A DNA stretch of 64,000 nucleotides, taken from positions 1 to 64,000 of IMG/VR virus record IMGVR_UViG_3300027857_000018; one strand, given 5' to 3'. Numbering within the stretch: the first letter of the stretch is position 1; each line of letters starts with the position of its first letter. Positions 14,686-22,435 of this stretch are shown here, piece by piece. A program made the position numbers and the translations under genes. Under the pieces are notes generated by a model. That model was not told the origin of the DNA, did no database searches, and was given only the letters and a program-made list of their open reading frames with translations. Source of the DNA: a virus.

Positions 14686-16017
14686 ATGGAAAAAATCACC
14701 GAATTGACGGCCGAACAGGCCGCGATGCTCGCTGCGACGCGGGACGAGCATCTGCGGCATGGACTCTGCTGTGATCCGGCCGATCGCCCGCGCGCAACTT
14801 CAGCCTTCGAGCGAATCTACCAGCGGCTGTCGCTGAAGGCGCCGTGGGTGATCTGGGTCAGCAGCCCTCTCGGCGCGCATTTGGCGCACGCGCTGCTGAC
14901 GGCGACAGGTTTCCGGGCTCAGGTCCGGGCTCAGGTCCGGGCTCAGGTCCGGGCTCAGGTCCGGGCTCAGGTCGGGGCTCAGGTCTGGGATCAGGTCGGG
15001 GCTCAGGTCTGGGATCAGGTCGGGGATCAGGTCGGGGATCAGGTCTGGGATCAGGTCGGGGATCAGGTCTGGGCTCAGGTCTGGGATCAGGTCGGGGATC
15101 AGGTCGGGGATCAGGTCCGGGCTCAGGTCTGGGATCAGGTCCGGGATCAGGTCGGGGATCAGGTCGGGGCTCAGGTCCGGGCTCAGGTCGGGGCTCAGGT
15201 CCGGGCTCAGGTCGGGGCTCAGGTCGGGGCTCAGGTCGGGGCTCAGGTCGGGGCTCAGGTCTGGGATCAGGTCTGGGCTCAGGTCCGGGATCAGGTCTGG
15301 GATCAGAAAATCGACTTCATGCCGGCCACATTATTCGGTCAGCACGACGCCGGCTGGGTTGCCTGGGTCGTGGCGGCCGTCGCGATCGGCGTGAAGCTCC
15401 GAAGCGATACTGCGGACACATTCAGGATTTTTCTGGACCTCTGCCAGTCCTGCATGTGGGCGTACTGCTTCCGGGGTGCCGTCATCGCATGCGACCGGCC
15501 GGCAACGATTCACCGCGACGAAATCGGGCGGCTGCACAACACCTCCGGGCCGGCGATGGCGTTCCGCGACGGGTGGACGATCCATGCCGTCCATGGCGTT
15601 CGGGTGCCGGGCTGGATCATCGAACACACCTCCAGGATCACCGTCGCCACAATCGAAAGCGAGCAGAATTCCGAGATTAAGCGGGTCATGATCGAGCTAT
15701 TCGGCTGGGATCGCTACGCCCAGGAGTCCGGCGCGGAAGTCGTCGACCACGACGAGCGCTGGGGGACGCTCTATCGCCGCGTCGCCGGAACGGAACCCAT
15801 TCTCTGGCTCGGCGTCATAAACCGTTCGCCGGAGCCGGATGGGTCGTTCCGGAGGTATGTGCTGCCGGTGCATCCCGAGCTGCGACTGCTCCCCGATCCA
15901 GCGCTTCCCGGAGACGATTTCGGAGCACCTCAGAAGCTCACCGCGTTCAACGCCGTCGCCAGCACGTTCGGAATGACAGGAGCCGTCTATGCGGCGCAGC
16001 TGAGCGCAGAGAGCTGA
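14686..16017 (+). CDS. DUF6745-type protein with variable tetrapeptide array
   Basis: 443 aa. Residues 1-75 are helical. Residues 78-207 consist of 32 tetrapeptides of form (A/D)QV(R/G/W). Residues 215-440 match the DUF6745 pattern as I know it: [40 protein letters not shown], then IELFGWDRY and a GTLYRR segment. The domain is widespread in bacteria and often carries similar QVWDQV repeats; its biochemical role is not known to me. With the preceding gene it forms a two-gene module, here in a phage with its own promoter and terminator. Confidence 0.75.
   Translation: MEKITELTAEQAAMLAATRDEHLRHGLCCDPADRPRATSAFERIYQRLSLKAPWVIWVSSPLGAHLAHALLTATGFRAQVRAQVRAQVRAQVRAQVGAQVWDQVGAQVWDQVGDQVGDQVWDQVGDQVWAQVWDQVGDQVGDQVRAQVWDQVRDQVGDQVGAQVRAQVGAQVRAQVGAQVGAQVGAQVGAQVWDQVWAQVRDQVWDQKIDFMPATLFGQHDAGWVAWVVAAVAIGVKLRSDTADTFRIFLDLCQSCMWAYCFRGAVIACDRPATIHRDEIGRLHNTSGPAMAFRDGWTIHAVHGVRVPGWIIEHTSRITVATIESEQNSEIKRVMIELFGWDRYAQESGAEVVDHDERWGTLYRRVAGTEPILWLGVINRSPEPDGSFRRYVLPVHPELRLLPDPALPGDDFGAPQKLTAFNAVASTFGMTGAVYAAQLSAES
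14917..15306 (+). repeat. 12-bp coding tandem array, about 32 units
   Basis: Units read G(C/A)T CAG GTC (C/G/T)GG. Only two of twelve positions vary: the second base (Ala or Asp) and the tenth (Arg, Gly or Trp). Codons for Gln and Val never change, so the array expanded recently or is homogenised. It is in frame within the DUF6745-type gene. Confidence 0.95.
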
Positions 16018-16248
16018 ATGGCGATGACCACGCAGGACTTCCGCGCCTCACTCCAACGCCTTGGCTTACGCCAGATCGACGCGGCGCCAATCCTCGGCAT
16101 GAGCGCCGGCCACGTCAATCGGTGCGCGCAGGGGAAGCGCCCCGTGGCACCTCCGGTCGAGCGGCTGCTATGGGCGTTGGAGCGGGATCCGGCTCTGGTA
16201 GGCGCCGTGGCGCAGGCGTTCGCCGACGAAAAACGCCGCCCCGGGTGA
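16018..16248 (+). CDS. Small helix-turn-helix protein
   Basis: 76 aa starting right after the preceding stop. FRASLQRLGLRQIDAAPILG, then MSAGHVNRCAQGKRPV, is a Cro/XRE-like helix-turn-helix as found in many alphaproteobacterial small regulators. Third gene of the moron; may regulate its promoter. Confidence 0.7.
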   Translation: MAMTTQDFRASLQRLGLRQIDAAPILGMSAGHVNRCAQGKRPVAPPVERLLWALERDPALVGAVAQAFADEKRRPG

Positions 16249-16262
16249 GGGGCGGCGTTTTT
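16231..16262 (+). terminator. Rho-independent terminator of the moron
   Basis: AAACGCCGCCCC, six-base loop GGGTGA, then the complementary arm ending in a T run: a 12-bp stem. It overlaps the last codons of the helix-turn-helix gene. Confidence 0.9.
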
Positions 16263-16299
16263 CTTGCACAGGGACCAGAGTTTGCCGATGGGAAGGAGG

Positions 16300-16485
16300 T
16301 TAGCGCGGTAGCCGCCCACAGTCAATCACCTCCTGCGCCTCCCGCCACATCCTCTTCAGCTCGCGTCTCGCCTCGGCATCCGGCGCGGGCCAAGCGGGGG
16401 AGTTGGGGTAGTCCACGTAATGGCACGCAAGGCCGTCGCTGCATGCGCAGAAGGGATCGCCAAAGGGGCAGGCGCGGTCGGTCAC
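16300..16485 (-). CDS. 61-aa Cys-rich hypothetical (GTG start)
   Basis: VTDRACPFGDPFCACSDGLA has three closely spaced cysteines, then a charged helix. GTG overlaps the upstream TGA. Could bind metal; function unknown. Confidence 0.5.
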   Translation of the reverse strand: MTDRACPFGDPFCACSDGLACHYVDYPNSPAWPAPDAEARRELKRMWREAQEVIDCGRLPR

Positions 16486-16580
16486 GTCTCCCCCGCCAGT
16501 ATGCAGCGGTCCATGTTGTGCGGGGTCATGCGGAAACGGCCATGCGGGAAAGCTTCGTGGAGGGGGTCGGATCTGATCAT
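16482..16580 (-). CDS. 32-aa ORF
   Basis: MIRSDPLHEAFPHGRFRMTP then a short end. ATGA coupled to the upstream ribbon-helix-helix gene and GTGA to the next. Supported only by this chain. Confidence 0.4.
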   Translation of the reverse strand: MIRSDPLHEAFPHGRFRMTPHNMDRCILAGET

Positions 16581-16771
16581 GGCGCAGGCCCCATCTTGCG
16601 GCGTTCCAGCCGTTCGGCACGGCCCTGCTCGCGTTCTAGCCACATTTCCACCGCCTGCACGATCTGCCCGGCCACCGACCCAGGCCGGCGCCGCAACTCG
16701 TCGTAGAGCGGCTGCGGGAGGCGGACGGGAACCTGGAAGGACTTGCGGGTCTGGCGCTTGGGTTGAGTCAT
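16577..16771 (-). CDS. Ribbon-helix-helix-like protein
   Basis: 64 aa. KSFQVPVRLPQPLYDELRRR, then GSVAGQIVQAVEMWLER, resembles Arc/CopG proteins: strand, then two helices. Possible regulator of this small operon, which has operator-like palindromes upstream. Confidence 0.6.
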   Translation of the reverse strand: MTQPKRQTRKSFQVPVRLPQPLYDELRRRPGSVAGQIVQAVEMWLEREQGRAERLERRKMGPAP

Positions 16772-16920
16772 GGGCGCCGCTCCAGCCAGCAGGGCTTGCC
16801 TTCCTCATATTCCAGCCACTGCTGCCAATAGAATAGCCCCCAGTTTATGGGGTACCATCCGCCGCGCAGCAATTCGCCGAAGCGTGTGAGTACGACCAGA
16901 CGGTGTTTTGGCTTGGCCAT
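16768..16920 (-). CDS. 50-aa Trp-rich hypothetical
   Basis: MAKPKHRLVVLTRFGELLRG then WYPINWGLFYWQQWLEY. Highly aromatic. First gene of a four-gene coupled set running left from the palindromic repeats at 16949-17020. Confidence 0.5.
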   Translation of the reverse strand: MAKPKHRLVVLTRFGELLRGGWYPINWGLFYWQQWLEYEEGKPCWLERRP

Positions 16921-16948
16921 AACCGGATAGTGCCATTGCCATCGGTGG

Positions 16949-17020
16949 AGATGGTATGCATCTAACGCAGGGCAGAGATGCAATGCATCTTCTGATTAAA
17001 TGGTTAGATGGAGTGCATTC
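16949..17020. promoter_or_regulatory. Three operator-like palindromic repeats
   Basis: AGATGCAATGCATCT at 16976-16990 is a 7+1+7 perfect palindrome. Imperfect copies lie at 16949-16963 (AGATGGTATGCATCT) and 17006-17020 (AGATGGAGTGCATTC), spaced 27 and 30 bp. They sit just upstream of the 16920 leftward gene set. A repressor, perhaps the ribbon-helix-helix protein, could bind here. Confidence 0.55.
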
Positions 17021-17210
17021 TTCGCTCGTCAACAACAAGTTGGCCCAGCGCCTCGTGGTTCTGGGGCGGAGACAATAAATGGCTGCAAATCTCATCAAAC
17101 TCGCGAACTGCGAAGGCCGAACATTCGCTCTCGGACAGACTGTCGTCTGCCGCGGCGAATCCGAGGTTCCGAAGGTCGAAGGCACGATAATATTTCCACC
17201 GCCGGCCCAT
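17004..17210 (-). CDS. Doubtful 68-aa ORF
   Basis: Begins MGRRWKYYRAFDLRNLGFAA behind an AAGGGCGG site. Its 3' end runs into the operator-like repeats. No homologue recognised; rightward frames here are equally weak. Confidence 0.35.
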   Translation of the reverse strand: MGRRWKYYRAFDLRNLGFAAADDSLSESECSAFAVREFDEICSHLLSPPQNHEALGQLVVDERRMHSI

Positions 17211-17318
17211 TCCGCCCTTGCTCACCCGTGCCGGACGTGGCATAGTTGCGCAGACGACGGGACTTGGACGTCTCCCTCCCTGGAACTGGCTCGGCTGCCT
17301 TAGGCGCCGGGCCTTATT

Positions 17319-17687
17319 TTACGCCCCCCACCCCCTCGTCCTCGCCACCGCCCCCGACGCCAACACCACCTCCATCTCGATTGCCGACCCCCACTTGCCA
17401 GCCCGCGTCCGGACCATCAGCGCCCCTTCCTCGGTCAGCGACTTCAACGCATGCGAGAGCGTATCGTTGCTCATATCCATCTCCATCGCAAGCGCGGACT
17501 TGTACGGCAGCACGCCGCCCACCGCAGCCTCCAGACGGGCCAGCACGCGCTGGGCGGACGAGCCGTAGCGGGGGCGCTGCGGAGGCGGTGGTGCGGGCTC
17601 CAGTGGCTGTGGTGGCGGGACGGAGGACCAGCCGGGCGGGAGCTGGGGGCGGAGGGATTGGCGGCGGAGCGCTTCAGCGGGCGACAT
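17319..17687 (-). CDS. Winged-helix-like DNA-binding protein
   Basis: 122 aa. A Pro-rich N-terminus is followed from residue 45 by RVLARLEAAVGGVLPYKSAL, then MSNDTLSHALKSLTEEGALM, a helix-turn-helix with wing. TGATG overlap with the preceding gene. Possible regulator. Confidence 0.6.
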   Translation of the reverse strand: MSPAEALRRQSLRPQLPPGWSSVPPPQPLEPAPPPPQRPRYGSSAQRVLARLEAAVGGVLPYKSALAMEMDMSNDTLSHALKSLTEEGALMVRTRAGKWGSAIEMEVVLASGAVARTRGWGA

Positions 17688-18226
17688 CACGCGACCCAAT
17701 CAAAAAGCGGCGTTCCGAGCATAGATCTCGGCCATGCACGCCGCGGCATCGGCATGTCTTCCGGTACCATCTGCAAAGCGAGCAAGCCGCCTTGTGTCTC
17801 TCCACACGGTTTAAATCCTGCCTTCATAAACGTCCATCCCCATACCGGGTTGCCGTGCACCATCGTAGGTTTTACCTTGTCCCGATCAATGAATGTGACC
17901 ATACCAAGATCCGGCCGCGAGCCATAATAAGCCCAGGTCGCAGCGATTGCCCACCGGATCATATCAGACGCAATTCCTGCACCCTCTGACCGAAAAGCGG
18001 AACATACCCGCGCACCGGCCCAGGCGTGTTTGGTGAATTCCGCAAACGGCGCCGAAGTCACCCAGTATGCGTGACCATTGCGCGCCAGTAGGACAAGGCA
18101 CGATCCTGGCGGTACAAACTGCGGTGAATCTGGCGACTGGCGGCTGTAATGGCGATCCGCTAATCGCTTGGCGGCTGGATCGGCACGGTGCGAGAAGCAC
18201 CAGGGTTGGTCTGGATGATAGGTCAC
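17687..18226 (-). CDS. Conserved phage protein of ADRHYSRQ type
   Basis: About 179 aa from GTG 18226, which overlaps the upstream stop. It has LADRHYSRQSPDSPQFVPPG, then RSEGAGIASDMIRWAIAA and LGMVTFIDRDKV, a pattern I recall in many actinobacterial and proteobacterial phages, with an acetyltransferase-like look (WTFMKAGFKPCG). Enzymatic role unproven. Confidence 0.65.
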   Translation of the reverse strand: MTYHPDQPWCFSHRADPAAKRLADRHYSRQSPDSPQFVPPGSCLVLLARNGHAYWVTSAPFAEFTKHAWAGARVCSAFRSEGAGIASDMIRWAIAATWAYYGSRPDLGMVTFIDRDKVKPTMVHGNPVWGWTFMKAGFKPCGETQGGLLALQMVPEDMPMPRRAWPRSMLGTPLFDWVA

Positions 18227-18354
18227 GGCACCCACCTCACCACCTCATAAATCCCCCACCACCCCAGCACTGCCCACGCCACCATCCCGACGACGGGGCG
18301 CCAGTAGAGCAGCGGGAACGCGAGCGCGGCGAGGGGGATGAGGGCGCGAGTCAC
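18223..18354 (-). CDS. 43-aa membrane protein (GTG start)
   Basis: GTG overlaps the upstream TGA and the stop overlaps the next GTG. VTRALIPLAALAFPLLYWRP and VVGMVAWAVLGWWGIY form two hydrophobic segments. The double coupling supports translation. Function unknown. Confidence 0.55.
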   Translation of the reverse strand: MTRALIPLAALAFPLLYWRPVVGMVAWAVLGWWGIYEVVRWVP

Positions 18355-18734
18355 CTGCTCGGCCTCACCCCATACCGCACCCACCCGCCAACCGTCTCCC
18401 TATGCACACCCATCCAGTCGGCGAGCGTGCACAATCGCAGCCCGCACGCCATCCACTGCCGCATGAGGGCCACGTCGCGCATCCCCGGCCCGACGCCGGC
18501 CGCGCGTGCCATGTCCTCTACCATGCGGCGCTGGTGGGCATTGGCCGCAGCGATCGTGGCGGCTCGGGAGGCAGCGGCACGGGCACGTGCCTCTGGTGTG
18601 TTGGCGAGAGGCAACCGCGCCTTCACGGCCGCGATGTCATAGACTTGGCGGCGGCGCTGCTCGGTCAGGCGCATACGGTTGGCGGGGATGGCCCACCAGG
18701 CGCGCATGCCTGGGTGGGAGACGAAGAGGGACAT
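18351..18734 (-). CDS. Helix-turn-helix protein
   Basis: 127 aa. Long Ala/Arg helices, then CTLADWMGVHRETVGGWVRY, a clear C-terminal helix-turn-helix. Probable DNA-binding regulator in the early operon. Confidence 0.55.
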   Translation of the reverse strand: MSLFVSHPGMRAWWAIPANRMRLTEQRRRQVYDIAAVKARLPLANTPEARARAAASRAATIAAANAHQRRMVEDMARAAGVGPGMRDVALMRQWMACGLRLCTLADWMGVHRETVGGWVRYGVRPSR

Positions 18735-18739
18735 GGGGG

Positions 18740-19198
18740 TTATGTCCCGTCGGGTAGGGAGATAGGACGCACATTGCGACCATGGCGCCAGTTCGGGTTG
18801 AGCTCTCCCCGAAAGCTGGGGCGCCGGCCTCGCTCCGTCGAATCGCGCTGATTGTCAACAGGCGTCCCAGGTAAGAGGTGCTCCGGATTTACGCATGGAG
18901 GATTGTCGCAGGCATGCCGAGCCTGTTCGCGTTGCCACTCGTCCATCGTACCATGAACGATCTCGCATACAAGGCGCGAAACCACAATCCGCTTCGGGTT
19001 CCTACGATCGATTGGCTTGCGTGGATCGCAGACGTCGGCATAGCCTCTGGAAGTTTTTGTTCTGGTCCACTCCCAGCAGCCAGACGGGGTTTCCGCCGAA
19101 TAACGGCGCAGAAACGCCACGAAGGCGTCTCTACCTTCCTTTAGGGCAGCGTCCAATTCTCGCGGCAATCCACGCCGGTAACCAGCCGTCCAATGCAT
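18740..19198 (-). CDS. Free-standing HNH endonuclease
   Basis: 152 aa. CWEWT at 41-45, then RLVCEIVHG, then ARHACDNPPCVNPEHLLPGT around 94-112 and VDNQRD, which is the HNH_3-type layout (His, paired Cys, NPEHL). No intron core is apparent around it. Probably a mobile gene placed between two early genes; may also act as a nicking enzyme. Confidence 0.8.
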   Translation of the reverse strand: MHWTAGYRRGLPRELDAALKEGRDAFVAFLRRYSAETPSGCWEWTRTKTSRGYADVCDPRKPIDRRNPKRIVVSRLVCEIVHGTMDEWQREQARHACDNPPCVNPEHLLPGTPVDNQRDSTERGRRPSFRGELNPNWRHGRNVRPISLPDGT

Positions 19199-19201
19199 TG
19201 G

Positions 19202-19591
19202 CTAGTATCCCCCACCAAGAATGACACACTGTATCTTTTCGTTATAGTACCACGCTGCGACGACATCTGGAACATTCTTCTGATTCTTCAGATCGACGCG
19301 CCGGTCGTCCTCAATCGGCAGCCACTTATCTGGGATTCCGCGCGATGGGTCGGGATGCTTAGGGCGTGCCTCTAGTACGTTGCCATGCTGGCGAATCGTA
19401 ACGAACGCAAAGTCCCCTTCGGAGCAGCAGAATCGTCCCATGTGATCATGCTGCTTCGCAATCCATTCCTTCTCCGTCGCGGAGAATGTCGAGAGTTCCT
19501 TAGCATCCGCCGAGCCTGGTGGAGGTGGAACGGCCAATGCCAACGACGGAATTATTGCCGCCACAACGATAAGCCCACGAATCATGTTCAT
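19202..19591 (-). CDS. Secreted protein with CCS motif
   Basis: 129 aa with a Sec signal peptide (MNMIRGLIVVAAIIPSLALA, cleavage near residue 20). Mature part has MGRFCCSEGDFAFV and a C-terminal WYYNEKIQCVILGGG. I recall similar short periplasmic proteins in alphaproteobacteria. Exported early protein; possible envelope effect on the host. Confidence 0.6.
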   Translation of the reverse strand: MNMIRGLIVVAAIIPSLALAVPPPPGSADAKELSTFSATEKEWIAKQHDHMGRFCCSEGDFAFVTIRQHGNVLEARPKHPDPSRGIPDKWLPIEDDRRVDLKNQKNVPDVVAAWYYNEKIQCVILGGGY

Positions 19592-19613
19592 GTCCCATAG
19601 GAGTTAGTGTTGC

Positions 19614-19985
19614 CTAGCCGATAACTGTTGTCATGGATTGCGGAGGTGAAACGCCCTTCTTGAGCCTCCCATACCCGATCCGCGGCTCCAACCCTTCCCG
19701 CGCCCGCTGCTGCACGCAGGCTCGCACGCTGCGGCCGGTCGCGAGGGAGATGGCCTTGTATGAGGCGCCCGTGGGCCACATGCGATGCAGGGTGGCGTTC
19801 TCGGCGACTGTCCACGGCATGCGGCGCTGGGCCTGCTTCAGCAGCGCGGGGTCGAGCTGCCTGGCGCGGCGCTTGGCTGTCTCGACGTGCACGCCGACGC
19901 GCTTCGCGATCGTGTGCCAGTCGGTGTGTGCGGTGCGAAGAGAGATGATGGCGGCATCCATGTCGCGATTGAATTGGATGATCAA
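19614..19985 (-). CDS. Two-domain helix-turn-helix protein (TTG start)
   Basis: TTG 19985 overlaps the upstream stop (TTGA) and has a GGGAGTGG site; ATG 19961 is the alternative. Residues 15-45 (WHTIAKRVGVHVETAKRRAR) and 65-95 (ATLHRMWPTGASYKAISLAT) look like two GcrA/Myb-like DNA-binding units. Likely a transcription regulator. Confidence 0.6.
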   Translation of the reverse strand: MIIQFNRDMDAAIISLRTAHTDWHTIAKRVGVHVETAKRRARQLDPALLKQAQRRMPWTVAENATLHRMWPTGASYKAISLATGRSVRACVQQRAREGLEPRIGYGRLKKGVSPPQSMTTVIG

Positions 19986-20095
19986 TGGACCCACTCCCGG
20001 AGCCCGTGGGTGGAGTCCTGGAAAATCGCCAGATCAGCGCCCAGCACGAACGCGAGGATGCCGCAGAGGAAGAGGAAGACGGCGAGGCGGGTCAT
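19982..20095 (-). CDS. 37-aa membrane protein
   Basis: MTRLAVFLFLCGILAFVLGA then a short acidic tail; ATGA overlap with the PAPS-reductase-like gene. Looks like a single-span membrane peptide. Function unknown. Confidence 0.5.
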   Translation of the reverse strand: MTRLAVFLFLCGILAFVLGADLAIFQDSTHGLREWVH

Positions 20096-21024
20096 TCGCA
20101 CAATCCATAGCTCGACACACAGACTGGGGCAGGCAGCAGCGCCATCATGTCGTACTGGCGACCGCCACGGCGGGTCCTCGCCCAGCGGACACGGCTGTCG
20201 ATCTTCATGCGCTCGAAAATCTCCGCATTGGTCTCCCCATCCTCTGCGCCGTCGCAGAAGAACGTCGTCCAGCCCTGCTTCGAGCATTCCGACACCAGCG
20301 TTTCCCACTCACGCAACCGTGCGATATGACGCGGCCAGCGACGAGCGCAGTTGGCGATCTCATCCTTCTTGGCATTGATGCAAAGCATGCAGCCCACGCG
20401 GGAACAGCCCTGACTGTAGAGCGGATTGAGCCGGCCGCCCTCGGCCTGGATGTAGTCGACTACCTGTTGCGCCGTCCACGACGCGATCGGCCGGCGGATG
20501 AGCCAGCCTTCCGGCGCCCATTCCTCGTCAAGCGCGTCCTTGCGGGCCTCACTCTCGTCGCGGCGCACGCCCTGCCAGACTTCGATCGTCGAGAGGTCGT
20601 TGATCAGCGCCGACACGTAGGCGTCGAGCGGCATGCGCTTCAGAAAAAAGGTGCAGAACTGCGCCATGCGGGACGGGAACCGTCCCTTCATCATGCACAG
20701 GTCCAGGAAGGGGTTGCCTGTCGGTACGAGTAGTTCCAGCGCCCGCGCAATCCGGTCTGGCGGCACGCCGTCCTTCGCCCATTGGCGCTCGATGAAACGT
20801 CGCTTGCGGGCGATGTCCCGGGAGAAATCGGCCCGCACGATGTCAATCTGCATCCCGAGTTGCGCCGGAAGGTCGACGCGAACGAAATGCTCCGTGATCT
20901 CGTGCTCATTGCCAGTGTGGGCGGTGACCAGCCGGACGTTCTCGCGGCCGTGCTGCTTGATGGCGAGGAGGGCCGTGGCGTGGCTGTCCTTGCCGCCAGA
21001 GATGGAACAGACGATGAGAGTCAT
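20092..21024 (-). CDS. PAPS-reductase/ATP-pyrophosphatase family enzyme
   Basis: 310 aa from the ATG of MTLIVCSISGGKDSHATALL, which contains the PP-loop SGGKDS. The C-terminal part carries CSRVGCMLCINAKKDEI (near 220), a cysteine cluster like those in phosphoadenosine-phosphosulfate reductase and DndC-like proteins. Known members act in sulfur transfer, reduction or DNA/tRNA sulfur modification. No dnd-type partners are visible, so the substrate is unknown. Confidence 0.75.
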   Translation of the reverse strand: MTLIVCSISGGKDSHATALLAIKQHGRENVRLVTAHTGNEHEITEHFVRVDLPAQLGMQIDIVRADFSRDIARKRRFIERQWAKDGVPPDRIARALELLVPTGNPFLDLCMMKGRFPSRMAQFCTFFLKRMPLDAYVSALINDLSTIEVWQGVRRDESEARKDALDEEWAPEGWLIRRPIASWTAQQVVDYIQAEGGRLNPLYSQGCSRVGCMLCINAKKDEIANCARRWPRHIARLREWETLVSECSKQGWTTFFCDGAEDGETNAEIFERMKIDSRVRWARTRRGGRQYDMMALLPAPVCVSSYGLCE

Positions 21025-21500
21025 GGCTTTGTCGCTACCCCCCGCACAAACGCGAGGTCGGCCGCGTCGCGCCAAGCACGGGCGGCCATGCATGGCTGTG
21101 CGAATTCATCGTCCGGCGGTGCATCCTTAGCGCGCAATGCCCACAAACTACCAAGGTGCCGCTCGCAAATCGCCATCGCATGGTCGAGGTAAGTGGGGGG
21201 CGGCGCCGCCTTCGCATCGCTGCTGTCGCCGCGTTCGTGGGCGGGTGAGATGTGGCTGTCGCCTGCACGCCATTCGTCACACAATTCCGGGTGCTCGGCA
21301 CAAGAGAATGAGCCGGTCATCAGCCGATCGGCTGCGCACGAACGTTCTTCGCCGGTAGCACAGCGTTGGCTGCCGTCATCAAGCGAAATACAGAACTTCG
21401 GGCGGCACATGCCGTCTGGCTGCAGCACGATGCTCTGCTGCGCCCCCGCCGACCCGGCGAGCGCGAGGGAGGCGACGGCGAGGATGATGGGGCGGATCAT
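21021..21500 (-). CDS. Secreted Cys-rich protein
   Basis: 159 aa with signal peptide MIRPIILAVASLALAGSAGA. The mature part has eight or more cysteines (MCRPKFC, QRCATGEERSC, FSCAEHPELC), suggesting disulfides in the periplasm. ATGA overlap with the downstream gene. Function unknown. Confidence 0.6.
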   Translation of the reverse strand: MIRPIILAVASLALAGSAGAQQSIVLQPDGMCRPKFCISLDDGSQRCATGEERSCAADRLMTGSFSCAEHPELCDEWRAGDSHISPAHERGDSSDAKAAPPPTYLDHAMAICERHLGSLWALRAKDAPPDDEFAQPCMAARAWRDAADLAFVRGVATKP

Positions 21501-21509
21501 GGGTAACTC

Positions 21510-22136
21510 CTAGGGTTTGTAAAACGTCGCCGCAACGCGCAACGCCCGCCCCGTCGCCTTCCCCTGCCGAGCCCGCGCCGGCCTGCGGGGCTTGCCCAGC
21601 GCGTGCTGGCGCGCGGCTTCGGCGAGGAATTGGTCGATCGCTTCTGCGCGGCGCATGGCTCCGGGGCGGAAGGGGACAATACCTGACGCTATCGCAGCCT
21701 TTACGTAGGCAACAGCGCAATCCGCGACGTAGGTTCTGTGGCCGAGGCGATTCAGTTCGTTGATCACGCGGTCTTGGTTTGAGCATTTCTTCACCTGCTT
21801 GCCGCGCGCCTTCAACTCGCAGCGGAAAGTATCGCCGCCCAATAGGCATAATTCAGTATCGGGCCAACCGCTAACGATTCCTCTCGCGGCTTCGAGAATA
21901 TGCTGTGTGTCATTGGTTTTTTTGGTGCGGTCGTGCGCGGCGAACTTATGGGGGATCGCGACGTATTCGCGGACGAGGCCCTTCAGCTCTTTCTGGAGCG
22001 CATGTTCAGGACGCCTGCGCCACTGGCGGGGCGGCTCCAGTCCCTCGCGCTCATAAGCCTCCAGCAGATCCATCACGCTCTCTCCGTGTCCACAGTAGAC
22101 GCTGGGGCTGTCCTCGTAGCCGTCCCACATGCACAT
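21510..22136 (-). CDS. VRR-NUC-like nuclease
   Basis: 208 aa. Residues 45-150 contain VAIPHKFAAHDRTKKTND, LLGGDTFRCELKARGKQVKK and SNQDRVINELNRLGHRTYVA, resembling the VRR-NUC fold with catalytic D/ELK and a Q. Basic Arg/Ala-rich tail. Might process recombination intermediates with the RecT-like protein. Confidence 0.6.
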   Translation of the reverse strand: MCMWDGYEDSPSVYCGHGESVMDLLEAYEREGLEPPRQWRRRPEHALQKELKGLVREYVAIPHKFAAHDRTKKTNDTQHILEAARGIVSGWPDTELCLLGGDTFRCELKARGKQVKKCSNQDRVINELNRLGHRTYVADCAVAYVKAAIASGIVPFRPGAMRRAEAIDQFLAEAARQHALGKPRRPARARQGKATGRALRVAATFYKP

Positions 22137-22147
22137 GCCGGCGGTTC

Positions 22148-22432
22148 CTACGCTGCGTGCCCGACAAGCGACCGCATTTCTTCTACCGACAATTCCGTAA
22201 TTGGCTTCGGTGCCGTGTCCTTCCTCGGCCGCCCCCGCCGAACAGCCGGCGGGACTGGCATGGCGCTAGAGGTGACCAACTCGTAGGACATGGCGACGTT
22301 GCCCTCGCCGACGATGCCAGCGAATTCCTTCTCGGCATGGTCCATGTCCGCCCGCAACGGCGCCAGCATCGGCGCACGTGCGAATTCGTCGTCGTTGAGG
22401 GTGATCTGGTAGGTGACGGTGAGCTTGGCCAC
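22148..22432 (-). CDS. 94-aa hypothetical
   Basis: MAKLTVTYQITLNDDEFARA then a helical middle and an AT-hook-like RRGRPRKD near residue 65. Possible DNA-associated protein. No domain recognised. Confidence 0.5.
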   Translation of the reverse strand: MAKLTVTYQITLNDDEFARAPMLAPLRADMDHAEKEFAGIVGEGNVAMSYELVTSSAMPVPPAVRRGRPRKDTAPKPITELSVEEMRSLVGHAA

Positions 22433-22435
22433 AGT

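Noticed and set aside
14917-15306. CRISPR-like repeat
   Set aside because: Units are 12 bp with no spacers and encode an in-frame peptide repeat.
14844-15680. Collagen-like GSGPGSG protein in the second frame of the repeat array
   Set aside because: A 12-bp periodic array opens more than one frame; only the DUF6745 frame has conserved domains on both sides.
17246-17989. 247-aa rightward ORF
   Set aside because: Pro/Arg-rich shadow of two leftward genes that have recognisable patterns.
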